Positions 34,252-42,480 of a DNA stretch of 64,000 bases are shown here, piece by piece. Each line of letters opens with the position of its first letter. The stretch's first letter is position 1. Location: the NCBI GenBank assembly GCA_900755895.1, contig CAAEIG010000173.1, forward strand, positions 1-64,000, given 5' to 3'. The notes beneath the pieces were generated by a model. It made no database searches, was not told where the DNA came from, and saw only the letters and a program-made list of their open reading frames with translations. The stretch is from Clostridia bacterium (GTDB lineage: Bacteria > Bacillota > Clostridia > Oscillospirales > Acutalibacteraceae). The translations under genes were made by a program, and so were the position numbers.

Positions 34252-34659
34252 TCAGTGGCAGCCAGCGCAGCTGGAACAATTGCCGCCGCAGGATGCAGCA
34301 TCGTAATCACAGGTCTCGGGATCCTCACCGTCGGCGCAGAGGCTGAGGATGCCGGTCATGCGCTGAAGCAGTGCATCAAATTCGTTTTTGGCATCGTTGT
34401 AGCGGAGCATGTGCTCGTTCTCCATGATCTTCTGGTACACGGCACGGAACTCCTCATTGAGGCGCTGAAGGGTCTCGTCGTTGCGGTCCTCTTTCTGGGC
34501 TTCGTTGGAGATAGCCATACGCTTCAGATTAAACTCGCCAATGGCCTCTTGCAGAGCAGCATCCTCATCGCTGGCCTGGCGGGCAGCCACCATGGCGATG
34601 TAGCGCTCATCGTTCTGCAGTGCGCGGCCCAGTTCTCTTGTCATTTCAATGATATCCAT
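34252..34659 (-). CDS. YlbF/YmcA (RicA/RicF)-like protein with cysteine-rich tail
   Basis: 135 residues from ATG 34659 (GGAGG 8 nt upstream). An all-helical YlbF/YmcA-type domain fills residues 1-105 (MTRELGRALQNDERYIAMVAA; the VYQKIMENE helix). In B. subtilis these proteins form the Ric complex that affects RNase Y-dependent mRNA processing, sporulation and competence, and carry Fe-S clusters. Here the last 28 residues hold six cysteines (C108, C117, C124, C128, C131, C134), in line with cluster binding. Position between miaB and mutS equals ymcA between ymcB (miaB) and mutS in B. subtilis, so RicA is the best guess. Confidence 0.82.
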   Translation of the reverse strand: MDIIEMTRELGRALQNDERYIAMVAARQASDEDAALQEAIGEFNLKRMAISNEAQKEDRNDETLQRLNEEFRAVYQKIMENEHMLRYNDAKNEFDALLQRMTGILSLCADGEDPETCDYDAASCGGNCSSCAGCH

Positions 34660-34708
34660 TGTTTTTTCCTCCAATTGAATTGAATTTAAATATTTTGTAA
34701 AGTTAAAT

Positions 34709-34942
34709 TTACTGTTTCTTTTTTTGATAAAGGTAGATGCCCCATTTTCCAGCGCCTCCCAGCAGGAGCACGCAGACAAGCACAATTCCCGGAACCAGCA
34801 ATTGAGCATACCAAGGCGCTGACCAGGAGGCATACAGTTCCGGACGGGTATGAAAATCCCAAGCGAGATACAAACCGTGTCCCAAAAACGCGCCGATAAA
34901 AGCTGCCATGACGATACTGAGAAGTCTGTTCAAACGTTTCAT
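34709..34942 (-). CDS. Small membrane protein, unknown
   Basis: A 77-residue protein from ATG 34942, which has a consensus AGGAGGG 6 nt upstream; the frame is open further upstream but without a ribosome site. Two hydrophobic helices (about 5-25 and 42-64) flank a short Trp/Tyr-rich loop, and the C-terminus is basic (YLYQKKKQ). I recognise no family. It sits between another small membrane protein and the RicA-like gene on the same transcript. Confidence 0.65.
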   Translation of the reverse strand: MKRLNRLLSIVMAAFIGAFLGHGLYLAWDFHTRPELYASWSAPWYAQLLVPGIVLVCVLLLGGAGKWGIYLYQKKKQ

Positions 34943-34980
34943 GGAAGCCCTCCTTATGCTGCACATCCAACCAGGATTTA

Positions 34981-35220
34981 TCAACCCTTATACTTTCCAT
35001 ACAGAGAAAGCACCAACTTGCCCAAAACACAGAGCAAAATAACAGCTCCAAAAGCAACACAGCGTCCCCAGATTCTCTCGGACAAAGGAACAATGGAAGT
35101 GCTTAAGAAAACGTACTCAGCCATAAGTTCGCACAACACTAATGCGGCGCAACAAAAAGGCAGCACGATTATCAAACGTGTAAGTACCTTGTTCAATATT
35201 TGAAACTGTTTTTCGCTCAT
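34981..35220 (-). CDS. Small membrane protein, unknown
   Basis: A 79-residue protein with two hydrophobic helices (about 14-34 and 50-72), a cytoplasmic-looking N-terminus MSEKQFQILNKV and a basic C-terminus SLYGKYKG. The ATG follows AAGGGGG. It starts 11 nt after miaB and precedes a second protein of the same size and topology by 38 nt. No family recognised. The pair may be accessory to a membrane process in this cluster; that is only a guess. Confidence 0.65.
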   Translation of the reverse strand: MSEKQFQILNKVLTRLIIVLPFCCAALVLCELMAEYVFLSTSIVPLSERIWGRCVAFGAVILLCVLGKLVLSLYGKYKG

Positions 35221-35231
35221 GGGAATCCCCC

Positions 35232-36641
35232 TTACTGGGCCAGTTCACCCTGCAGCATCCAGCTGCGAGCGCTGGTGACCTTCACAGAAACGTATTCTCC
35301 TATAAGCTTGTCCTCTCCGGGGAACTCGATGATCACACTGGAATTGGTTCTACCAGAGAGCAACCCGGATTTTTCGTTGCGTTCTTCCACAAGAACTCGC
35401 TCCACAGTGTCCACCATCTTTTGGCACCGGGCAGCAGCAACCTCCTCCTGCACCTTGAGCAGCTCTGCAAACCACCGGGTCTTCTCCTCGTGGGAAACCG
35501 GGTCCGGCATTTTTGCTGCCTTTGTCCCCTGACGGGGCGAATAGATAAAGGTGAACAGTGAGGTGAATTCCACTTCCCGAATCAGAGACAGCGTATCTTG
35601 GAACTCTTCGTAGGTTTCTCCCGGGAAGCCCACGATCACGTCAGAGGTAAAGCTCACATCCGGCATAACACTCCTGGCATAGCGAATCAGCTCCAAGTAC
35701 TGTTCCCGGTTGTAATGGCGGTTCATTTCTTTCAACACTCTGTCATTACCAGACTGGAACGGCAGATGAATGTAATGAGGAATATGCTTACTTGAGGCCA
35801 TCACATCAAACAGCTCTTTACTGGCATCCTTGGGATGGGAAGTCATAAACCGAATGCGATAGTCACCGGGAATTGCATCAATTCGACGGAGCAGTTCTGC
35901 AAAGTTCACCTGTTCCTCCAACCCTTTGCCGTAGGAGTTTACATTCTGTCCCAACAGCGTGATTTCCTTGTATCCAGCTTCAATCAGGCCCCTGCATTCC
36001 TTCACAATCTCATCAGGACGGCGGCTCTTTTCCCTGCCCCGGACATAGGGTACAATGCAGTAGGAGCAGAAATTGTCACAGCCCAGCATGACGGTTACCC
36101 AGGCCCGGGACTTGCCATCCCGGCGGGTGGGAATGCCTTCCAGTACCTCTTCCCCTTCATGACCCCGCAGGAATACGCGTTTGGAGTCCGTAATCGTTGT
36201 ATAAAGCATTTCAGGAAGTCGATGGATCACATGAGTGCCAAAAACGATGTTCACAAAAGGAAAGCTCTTTTTTAAACGCTCAGCAACGTGTTCCTGTTCT
36301 GTCATGCATCCACATACAGCAATGATGGTTGAAGGGTGGCGTCGCTTGATATTTTTCAAAGCGCCCACGTTCCCAAAGACACGATCTTCAGCGTGTTCCC
36401 GGACAGCACAGGTGTTGAAAAGAATGAAATCGGCATCCTCAGGGACTTCCGCAAACTCGAAACCCATTTCGCTCAAAAGGCCTTTGATCTTTTCACCGTC
36501 TGCAACATTTTGCTGGCAACCGTATGTGCGCACATAAGCCATGGGGACACGACCTCTGGCACGCACTTTCATGATCTCAGCCACGTCAGACATATACAAC
36601 TTTTGACGTGCCAGTTCCTCTTGAGCAAGACTGATATCCAA
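35232..36641 (-). CDS. miaB: tRNA-2-methylthio-N6-dimethylallyladenosine synthase
   Basis: A radical SAM methylthiotransferase that turns i6A37 into ms2i6A37. 469 residues: an N-terminal UPF0004 domain with cluster ligands C42, C78 and C112; a radical SAM domain with C188, C192 and C195 (GCDNFCSYCIVPYVRG); and a C-terminal TRAM domain (about 400-465). The start is a TTG at 36641 with GAGGAG 8 nt upstream. First gene of the cluster that also contains miaA. Promoter TTGCAG-17-TATACT lies about 70 nt upstream. Confidence 0.95.
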   Translation of the reverse strand: MDISLAQEELARQKLYMSDVAEIMKVRARGRVPMAYVRTYGCQQNVADGEKIKGLLSEMGFEFAEVPEDADFILFNTCAVREHAEDRVFGNVGALKNIKRRHPSTIIAVCGCMTEQEHVAERLKKSFPFVNIVFGTHVIHRLPEMLYTTITDSKRVFLRGHEGEEVLEGIPTRRDGKSRAWVTVMLGCDNFCSYCIVPYVRGREKSRRPDEIVKECRGLIEAGYKEITLLGQNVNSYGKGLEEQVNFAELLRRIDAIPGDYRIRFMTSHPKDASKELFDVMASSKHIPHYIHLPFQSGNDRVLKEMNRHYNREQYLELIRYARSVMPDVSFTSDVIVGFPGETYEEFQDTLSLIREVEFTSLFTFIYSPRQGTKAAKMPDPVSHEEKTRWFAELLKVQEEVAAARCQKMVDTVERVLVEERNEKSGLLSGRTNSSVIIEFPGEDKLIGEYVSVKVTSARSWMLQGELAQ

Positions 36642-36708
36642 GGGCTACACTCCTCATCCAAAAATACAAGCCGTGCCCTCCCCCAAGGGGTGGACACAAC
36701 TTGAAAAA

Positions 36709-36737
36709 AGTATACCACAATAGTGGAGAAACTGCAA
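36709..36737 (-). promoter_or_regulatory. Promoter of miaB cluster
   Basis: Minus strand TTGCAG (36732-36737), 17 nt, TATACT (36709-36714). Confidence 0.8.
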
Positions 36738-36764
36738 GAAAAACGGCAAGGCAGTTTTTTCTAA

Positions 36765-36797
36765 AAAGAAAAGCGTCCGGAACTGCCGAACGCTTTT
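36765..36797 (-). terminator. Orphan terminator upstream of miaB
   Basis: AAAAGCGTCCGG (36769-36780), loop AACTG, CCGAACGCTTTT (36786-36797), one mismatch; read on the minus strand it is followed by TTCTTTTT. No annotated gene ends here, so a short transcript starting between 36800 and 36900 may exist (see findings). Confidence 0.7.
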
Positions 36798-36884
36798 CTA
36801 CACTTATTCTTCTGGCGGCAAGGCCAACAATGTGATCTCAGTGGGCCATAGATTTCACTTCCACACCACCTTTTTCTTTAAGTG
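36798..36884 (-). other. Possible tiny transcription unit, no assigned gene
   Basis: Minus strand from about 36868: an AGGTGG-like sequence, then GTG-GAA-GTG-AAA-TCT-ATG-GCC-CAC-TGA. Shifted by one base, the frame continues as EITLLALPPEE and stops (TAA) 15 nt before the orphan terminator. Read as two frames it is an 8-codon peptide followed by a remnant; with one base less it would be about 19 residues. It may be a broken small peptide gene or chance. No gene is claimed. Confidence 0.3.
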
Positions 36885-36971
36885 TTAATTTCAAATGTAA
36901 CGAATTTCCTTTCTTTTTTTCGGAAAAAAACCACAAATTCACTTGACATTCATAACATTTGAAATTAAACT
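36885..36971 (+). promoter_or_regulatory. Promoter and operator-like inverted pair of the BlaI/BlaR genes
   Basis: Promoter TTGACA (36943-36948), 17 nt, TAAACT (36966-36971). Within its spacer lies ACATTTGAAATTAA (36955-36968). A perfect reverse complement of these 14 bases occurs at 36885-36898, 70 bp away. Placement over a promoter is typical of BlaI-type repressors, although the bases differ from the classical TACAnnTGTA operator. Confidence 0.65.
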
Positions 36972-37028
36972 GGGAAACAGTATACGCATTTTTCCACTAT
37001 CATTATCTTGAATGAACCGAGGTGCCTT

Positions 37029-37448
37029 ATGAAAAAAAGAAAGCGTTTTCCCCTCACAAAATCGGAACTGGCTCTGATGGAGATTCTATGGGATGCTGAT
37101 CGTCCCCTTGGAAGACCTGAAATTCTGGAGGCAGCCGTTTCCGAAAAGGGGGAGCCCTTGTTCGCTGTTAATTCCTTTCACTTGCTCATCAACGACCTCA
37201 TTGACAAGGAGTATATCGTTGTAGTGGGTGGCATGGGAAAAGATCACAATTATGCTCGCCGTTACGCTCCCACAGTCACACGGAACGAGCATTTTGCGCT
37301 GCAAATCACCTCTTCTGAAAAGTTCACACCGGAGGACATCCCCTCCATTGTCTGTTCTTTACTCAAATACTCTCATGTTGATGATGTAGATAGCTTGTTA
37401 AATGAAATCGAAAAATTGGTCAAACGACGCAGGAGTAACACATTATGA
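37029..37448 (+). CDS. BlaI/MecI-family winged-helix repressor
   Basis: 139 residues from ATG 37029, which has GAGGTG just upstream; an in-frame ATG at 37008 lacks a ribosome site. The winged-helix domain begins LTKSELALMEILWDADRPLGRPEILE, the standard BlaI/MecI opening, and a helical dimerisation tail follows (LKYSHVDDVDSLLNEIEKLV). It would repress its own operon through the inverted repeats upstream and be inactivated after signalling by the BlaR-like product. Its end overlaps the next start by 4 nt (ATGA). No beta-lactamase or PBP gene is nearby. Confidence 0.88.
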   Translation: MKKRKRFPLTKSELALMEILWDADRPLGRPEILEAAVSEKGEPLFAVNSFHLLINDLIDKEYIVVVGGMGKDHNYARRYAPTVTRNEHFALQITSSEKFTPEDIPSIVCSLLKYSHVDDVDSLLNEIEKLVKRRRSNTL

Positions 37449-38515
37449 CCGTTACCTCTTACTCTTTGTTGTCAGCGGTCATGTGGAGCAGCGTTTTTAT
37501 AGTGCTGCTCTATTTTATGCGTAAAAATACCAGGCTCTTGGCTTTTTTCGGAGCAACACCACTGTTGCTTTTGGGCTTAGAAATCAGTTTGCGCTGTTAC
37601 TTTCCTTTGATGTTTCCCCATTTTACTCGATTGGTACAAGTCAAAGGCGTTTTTACCGCGTTATGTCGCCAACTAGAACGGCCGCTTTCACCTTTGACAT
37701 TCACGGTTGGAGAACTGCTCTGTGTTGTATGGGGGTTGGGGAGCCTAGCTCTAGCACTAAAGGAGTTCCTTACTTATCTAAGATTCGCTCGCAAATTGCG
37801 TTCGTACGAGCCTCTCCCAGATCAACAGATTGCTTTGCTGGCTGCTGAAGCATCCCGGAAATGTAAAACCCCAACACCCCAATTGATTCAAACCATGCGT
37901 GTTATGTCCCCAATGATCGTAGGGTTTCTTCGTCCCACGATCTTGTTGCCCAATTTTTCTTACACGGATCAGGAATACCGTTACATTTTTCAGCATGAGA
38001 TGACTCATTGGAAGAATAAGGATCTTTGGGTAAAGCTTGGTGTGGAAATCTACTGTATTTGCTTTTGGTGGAACCCATTGGTTTATTTTATGAAAAAAGA
38101 CCTTTGCCGTACGTTGGAGTTAAAATGCGATGCCGAGGTTTTGAAAGACAGGAGTCCTGAAGAAGCCAAAGCTTATCAGGCTGTGTTAGTAAAAACTTTG
38201 GTATTCAGTTGCGGCGCGGCAGGAATTGGATGTCCATTGCCCTCCGTTGGGTTGATTTCTCCCCAAAAACAGGATCTGCTGCAGCGGGTCGATCTCATTC
38301 TACGGAAACGGAGCAGAGGAATTCTGCAAAAAGCGGCCCTATGGAGTGCTTCCTTTTTGATGATCCTCTTACTGGCGTTATCATACTCCATCGTTCTACA
38401 ACCATACAATCACCCTTCTTTGGAGAATTTTCGAGTTCTATACTCTGACACAGCCATGGAAGAGGACTTCCCTCTGTTCGAGAAAACCTATGGTATAGAA
38501 TTCATTGAAAAATAA
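37445..38515 (+). CDS. BlaR1/MecR1-type M56 metallopeptidase without penicillin sensor
   Basis: A 356-residue membrane protease with hydrophobic segments near 5-24, 34-50, 88-110 and 298-318. The cytosolic gluzincin motif is HEMTH (H184, E185, H188), and the third ligand region is LELKCDAEV (E225, D229). After the last helix only about 40 residues remain outside, so the penicillin-binding sensor domain of true BlaR1 is absent; the signal it senses is unknown. It is coupled to the BlaI-like gene and would relay a membrane signal by cleaving or destabilising it. A terminator follows. Confidence 0.88.
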   Translation: MTVTSYSLLSAVMWSSVFIVLLYFMRKNTRLLAFFGATPLLLLGLEISLRCYFPLMFPHFTRLVQVKGVFTALCRQLERPLSPLTFTVGELLCVVWGLGSLALALKEFLTYLRFARKLRSYEPLPDQQIALLAAEASRKCKTPTPQLIQTMRVMSPMIVGFLRPTILLPNFSYTDQEYRYIFQHEMTHWKNKDLWVKLGVEIYCICFWWNPLVYFMKKDLCRTLELKCDAEVLKDRSPEEAKAYQAVLVKTLVFSCGAAGIGCPLPSVGLISPQKQDLLQRVDLILRKRSRGILQKAALWSASFLMILLLALSYSIVLQPYNHPSLENFRVLYSDTAMEEDFPLFEKTYGIEFIEK

Positions 38516-38518
38516 GCG

Positions 38519-38562
38519 CAAAAAAAGACGCTCCAGATAACACAATCTGGAACGTCTTTTTT
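38519..38562. terminator. Bidirectional terminator
   Basis: AAAAAAGACGCTCCAGAT, loop AACACA, ATCTGGAACGTCTTTTTT; one mismatch. Serves blaR-like (plus) and galK (minus). Confidence 0.92.
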
Positions 38563-38570
38563 AGTATCTT

Positions 38571-39809
38571 TTAGAATTCCACCTTAGTGCCGCCTGCCTG
38601 ACGGACGGACAACGTGTAGCAGGAACCCTTTCCGAATACCTTTTCAATTTCGGTGCGGTATTCATCCAACATATCCAAGGGCACAAAAGCCTGGATAGTT
38701 CCTGCAAAGCCACCGCCATGGACACGCCATGCGCCCTTGCCAGCCAACAGTTTTTCCGTGAGCACCAGAGCCAGGGACAATCCCTGCTCCTGAGGATCTA
38801 CCACGGCGAACACATTCTGCAGTCTCTCAAAGGAGGATTTGCCAGAAGTGATAATCATCTGCTTAAAGCTATCAAAATCTCCTGCACGGAGGGCCTGAGC
38901 TTCTTCAGCAGCAAGTTTGTCGTCATCAAAGAAGTGCATAGCCCGCAGCACAGCACGGTCACCGGTCTCCTTCCGGATTTCACCGATATGTTCATAGAAC
39001 TCGTTTACATCCACATCCCGCAGGAACTCTTTGCCAAAGTGAGCAGCAACGCTCTTCATCTCTGCAGGAATTGCAGCATACTCGCCGGTGAGGTTGGCAT
39101 GGTTGCCGCCGGTATCCACCACGCACAGGGCATACCCCGCTTCTGTGATGTCAAAGTCCACCTTTTCGATGATGGGGTTCTCAGGATCCTTGAAGTCAAT
39201 GGAAGTAAAACCACCCACAGAACTGGCCATCTGATCCAGCAAACCGGAAGGCTTTCCAAAGTAGACGTTCTCTGCATACTGTGCGATCTTTGCAGCAGTG
39301 ACAGGATCGATCTTGCCATCATTGTAGAGATGACTGATGACGGTGACTACCAACACTTCAAACGCAGCGGAGCTGGAAAGTCCGGATCCCTTGAGCACTC
39401 GAGTGATGGTGTAGCACTCAAAACCACCCACCTGGTATCCCAGCTGGACGCACCGGGAGCAAATACCCCGCAACAGTGCTGCAGAGGTGCCCTCTTCTTC
39501 AGCCTTTTGCTCCAAGCTGCTCAGGTCCACCACATCAACCTTGGGATATTCGGCAGATTTGAGCACAACCTTACCGTCGTCCGTCTTACGGGCATAGGCG
39601 GCAATATCCAGATTTACGGCAGCAGCCAACACACGTCCGTGGTTGTGGTCCGTGTGGTTGCCGCCAATCTCAGAACGGCCGGGAGCACTGAAAAACTCGC
39701 CGCCTTCATCGCTGCCGAACTGCTTGGCAAAGCCTTTGCGAAGCTCCTCGTAACGGGCGCGCTGGCCTTGAGCTTCTTGCTGATACAATTCCTCAAATTT
39801 GACGATCAT
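38571..39809 (-). CDS. galK: Galactokinase
   Basis: Phosphorylates alpha-D-galactose with ATP in the Leloir pathway. 412 residues of the GHMP kinase superfamily. The N-terminal galactokinase signature is GRSEIGGNHTDHNHG (classical GRVNLIGEHTDYNGG), so several usual residues differ: Ser for Asn, Gly for Glu and His for Tyr. The ATP loop is LKGSGLSSSAAFE, and a C-terminal GHMP motif is VHGGGFAGTIQAF. Substitutions in the sugar motif leave open a related sugar as substrate, but galE in the same operon favours galactose. AAAGGA before the ATG; 20 nt after ligA. Confidence 0.87.
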   Translation of the reverse strand: MIVKFEELYQQEAQGQRARYEELRKGFAKQFGSDEGGEFFSAPGRSEIGGNHTDHNHGRVLAAAVNLDIAAYARKTDDGKVVLKSAEYPKVDVVDLSSLEQKAEEEGTSAALLRGICSRCVQLGYQVGGFECYTITRVLKGSGLSSSAAFEVLVVTVISHLYNDGKIDPVTAAKIAQYAENVYFGKPSGLLDQMASSVGGFTSIDFKDPENPIIEKVDFDITEAGYALCVVDTGGNHANLTGEYAAIPAEMKSVAAHFGKEFLRDVDVNEFYEHIGEIRKETGDRAVLRAMHFFDDDKLAAEEAQALRAGDFDSFKQMIITSGKSSFERLQNVFAVVDPQEQGLSLALVLTEKLLAGKGAWRVHGGGFAGTIQAFVPLDMLDEYRTEIEKVFGKGSCYTLSVRQAGGTKVEF

Positions 39810-39829
39810 AACAATTGTCCTTTCTATAA

Positions 39830-41818
39830 TTAACGCTTTTCCAGCATCTGGAGGAGCTCTTCCTCCGTCAGCACAGGGATCTCTAACTGGCGAGCTTTTT
39901 CTAATTTGCTGCCAGCCTCCTCCCCTGCAAGCACATAGCTTGTCTTTTTTGATACGGAGGACGTGACTTTACCTCCGTGGCTTTCAATGAGCTGCGTAGC
40001 TTCTTTTCGGCTCATAGTGGGCAGCGTACCAGTAAGCACAAAGGTGCTTCCAGCCAGGGAGGTACCCTGGGTTTCCTGGCGTTGAGCTTCCATATTGAGT
40101 CCCAACTCTTTCAAGCGGACAATCAGCTCTCGGGTGGATTCCTTTTGGAAATAGGCCGCCACCTCTTTTGCCATAATTCCCCCAAAGCCCTCGATCTGGG
40201 CTACCTCTTCTTCCGTAGCTTCTTCCAGCTTGTCCATGGAGGGAAAAGCTCCACACAGCACCTGGGCTGCCTTGGCTCCAATATGAGGAATCCCCAGGGC
40301 ATACACCAAACGGTACAGGTCGTTCTCTTTGGAGCGCTGAATGGCTGCCACCAGATTTTCCGCACTCTTCTTGCCAAAACGGTCCAACTCTTGAAGAGCT
40401 TCCGTCTCCAGAGTGTACAGATCCGCCGGAGAGTGTACCATACCTGCCTGCAAAAGCTGTTCCAGAATTGCCGGTCCTAAGCCGTCAATATCCATGGCAT
40501 CCCGAGAGGCAAAGTGGATCAAATTCCGCAGCAGTTGGGCAGGGCACTGAGGATTCGTACAGCGAGTAGCCGCCTCCCCCTCCACACGCGTGACCTGCTC
40601 CCCGCAGGAAGGACACACTTCCGGCAGCCGATAAGGCTCGGAACCCTCGGGGCTGGACAACACAGCAACCACTTCTGGGATGATCTCTCCTGCCTTCCGC
40701 AGCACTACACGAGAACCCACCCGGATATCTTTTTCCGAAATGAAATCCTGATTGTGCAGGGTGGCACGGCTGACGGTGGTGCCAGCCAGTGTCACAGGCT
40801 CAAAGCGGCCGGTGGGAGTTAACACTCCTGTACGGCCCACATTTACCTCAATCTCCAAAAGAGTGGTCTCTTTTTCCTCGGGTGGATACTTAAACGCCTC
40901 GGCCCACCGGGGGAACTTGGCGGTGCTGCCCAATTCCTCTCTCTGGGCAAATTGGTTTACCTTAATCACGGCTCCGTCAATTGGGAACTGGAACTCTCCC
41001 CGCTTTTCCCCGATCTCCTGGATAAACGCCAAGACCTGGTCTATGTCACCGGTTTTGCGGTAAATGGGAGCCACCGGAAATCCCAATTTCCTTAACCACT
41101 CAAGGGATTGATCGTGACAGGAGAGCTCTTTCCCTTGCACCTGCTGAACATTGAACACAAAGATACTCAATTCCCGCTGAGCGGTAATCTTGGGATCCTT
41201 TTGACGCAGAGAACCTGCCGCCGCATTCCGGGGATTCTTAAAGGGCTTTTCCTCCAGAAGTTCTTGGCGTTCACAGAGGCGTTCAAAGCTCTCATCGGAC
41301 ATATACACTTCGCCCCGCACCTCCAAAAATGGCACGGATTCTTTGAGAACTTTGGGAACCTGACGAATGGTGCGGATGTTTTCCGTCACATCCTCACCGG
41401 TGACGCCATCCCCTCGGGTGGATCCCCGGACAAAAACGCCGTCCCGGTATTCCAACGCCACGGAGAGTCCGTCAAATTTGGGCTCCACCACATACTCCAC
41501 ATCCCCCGCGGTTTCCCGCACTCGACGGTCAAAGTCCCGCATCTCCTCTTCTGAAAAGGAGTCGTGAAGGCTTTCCAGCGGTACCTGATGAGTGACAGGG
41601 GCAAAGGTGTTGTACACAGCTCCTCCCACTTTTTGGGTGGGAGAATCCGGTGTGACCAGCTCTGGAAACTGGGACTCCAAGGTCTCCAATTGATGGTAGA
41701 GTTGGTCGTATTCAAAATCGCTGATCTCCGGATCGTCTTCCGTGTAGTATTTTCTGCCGTGATAGCGTATCTGCTCCCGCAGAGATTCCAACCTGCGCTG
41801 TGCTTCTAGTTTCTCCAT
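39830..41818 (-). CDS. ligA: NAD-dependent DNA ligase
   Basis: Seals nicks in replication and repair using NAD+. About 662 residues from ATG 41818, which restores the usual N-terminus (the frame is open 14 codons further). Domain order is standard: Ia domain (YYTEDDPEISDFEYDQL), adenylation domain with lysine K114 in EPKFDGLSVALEYRDG, OB fold, a zinc finger (CPSCGEQ...RCTNPQCPAQ), helix-hairpin-helix repeats and a C-terminal BRCT domain (about 585-662). The ribosome site GAGGA is 12 nt away, slightly long. Between yunB (16 nt) and galK (20 nt). Confidence 0.96.
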   Translation of the reverse strand: MEKLEAQRRLESLREQIRYHGRKYYTEDDPEISDFEYDQLYHQLETLESQFPELVTPDSPTQKVGGAVYNTFAPVTHQVPLESLHDSFSEEEMRDFDRRVRETAGDVEYVVEPKFDGLSVALEYRDGVFVRGSTRGDGVTGEDVTENIRTIRQVPKVLKESVPFLEVRGEVYMSDESFERLCERQELLEEKPFKNPRNAAAGSLRQKDPKITAQRELSIFVFNVQQVQGKELSCHDQSLEWLRKLGFPVAPIYRKTGDIDQVLAFIQEIGEKRGEFQFPIDGAVIKVNQFAQREELGSTAKFPRWAEAFKYPPEEKETTLLEIEVNVGRTGVLTPTGRFEPVTLAGTTVSRATLHNQDFISEKDIRVGSRVVLRKAGEIIPEVVAVLSSPEGSEPYRLPEVCPSCGEQVTRVEGEAATRCTNPQCPAQLLRNLIHFASRDAMDIDGLGPAILEQLLQAGMVHSPADLYTLETEALQELDRFGKKSAENLVAAIQRSKENDLYRLVYALGIPHIGAKAAQVLCGAFPSMDKLEEATEEEVAQIEGFGGIMAKEVAAYFQKESTRELIVRLKELGLNMEAQRQETQGTSLAGSTFVLTGTLPTMSRKEATQLIESHGGKVTSSVSKKTSYVLAGEEAGSKLEKARQLEIPVLTEEELLQMLEKR

Positions 41819-41834
41819 AGCTTGCTGTTTTCCT

Positions 41835-42479
41835 CTATCCGTTATTATATAGTGCCGCATTGGGTACGTCTCCCACCAGTACTGTTTCGGCCAGCACCGT
41901 GGAGGTTTCCGTTTCCGTTTCAGCGGGAAACCGCATGGACTGGGATATTCCCTGGGTTCGAATGGTCATAGTCACTCGATGGCAGCTTTGGTTGATTCCA
42001 GCAGAGACAAATTCTGTCTCAAAGGAGAGATCCGCTGAGCTCTCCACCTGCAATGTCAAGGGAACTGTGAACCCTCTGCCATTTAAGAGCGCAATCCCAG
42101 TAAGGCTGCCAACGGGCACCTCCACAGTAACTGTGCCGTTTAGGGATTCTTCCAACTGAGACAGCAACTGTGTCCGCAACGCATTTAAAGCTGCCGTATC
42201 AGCATGAACCGCTTCCGGTTCCCCGGCTTCATTGCGCTCCACTACAACATACGTGTTGTTTTCTGCCAAGGTGGCTCCCACCGCAGCATTGACGCAGGAT
42301 AGCGCATGCGCCCGCATTGCCTCTTGAACCAATTCCTCCGAAACGGAACCAAGCCCCCATTCGGAAAATGCGGTTCCACCAAGAAGCAGAGAGACAATGA
42401 CAGCGGCCAGTGCCGCGCCAATCCCCTTTTTTCCGGAACGGCTGCCCAAGCGAAGTCTGCGAAGTGTCCTGCTGGCCAT
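41835..42479 (-). CDS. yunB: Sporulation protein YunB
   Basis: About 214 residues with one N-terminal membrane helix (about 20-40) and an extracytoplasmic domain. Family-like blocks are VPVGSLTGIALLNGRG (B. subtilis YunB has a similar VPxGxLTG motif), AGINQSCHRVTMTI and the C-terminal ETVLVGDVPNAAL. B. subtilis yunB is sigma-E dependent and required for normal spores; biochemical role unknown. ATG 42479 is preferred over one seven codons upstream because GGGGGTG lies just before it. A hairpin spans this ribosome site. Sits in an operon with non-sporulation genes. Confidence 0.87.
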   Translation of the reverse strand: MASRTLRRLRLGSRSGKKGIGAALAAVIVSLLLGGTAFSEWGLGSVSEELVQEAMRAHALSCVNAAVGATLAENNTYVVVERNEAGEPEAVHADTAALNALRTQLLSQLEESLNGTVTVEVPVGSLTGIALLNGRGFTVPLTLQVESSADLSFETEFVSAGINQSCHRVTMTIRTQGISQSMRFPAETETETSTVLAETVLVGDVPNAALYNNG

Positions 42480-42480
42480 A

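Noticed and set aside
37029..38515. Beta-lactam resistance locus
   Set aside because: The protease lacks the penicillin-binding sensor domain and there is no beta-lactamase or alternative PBP next to it.
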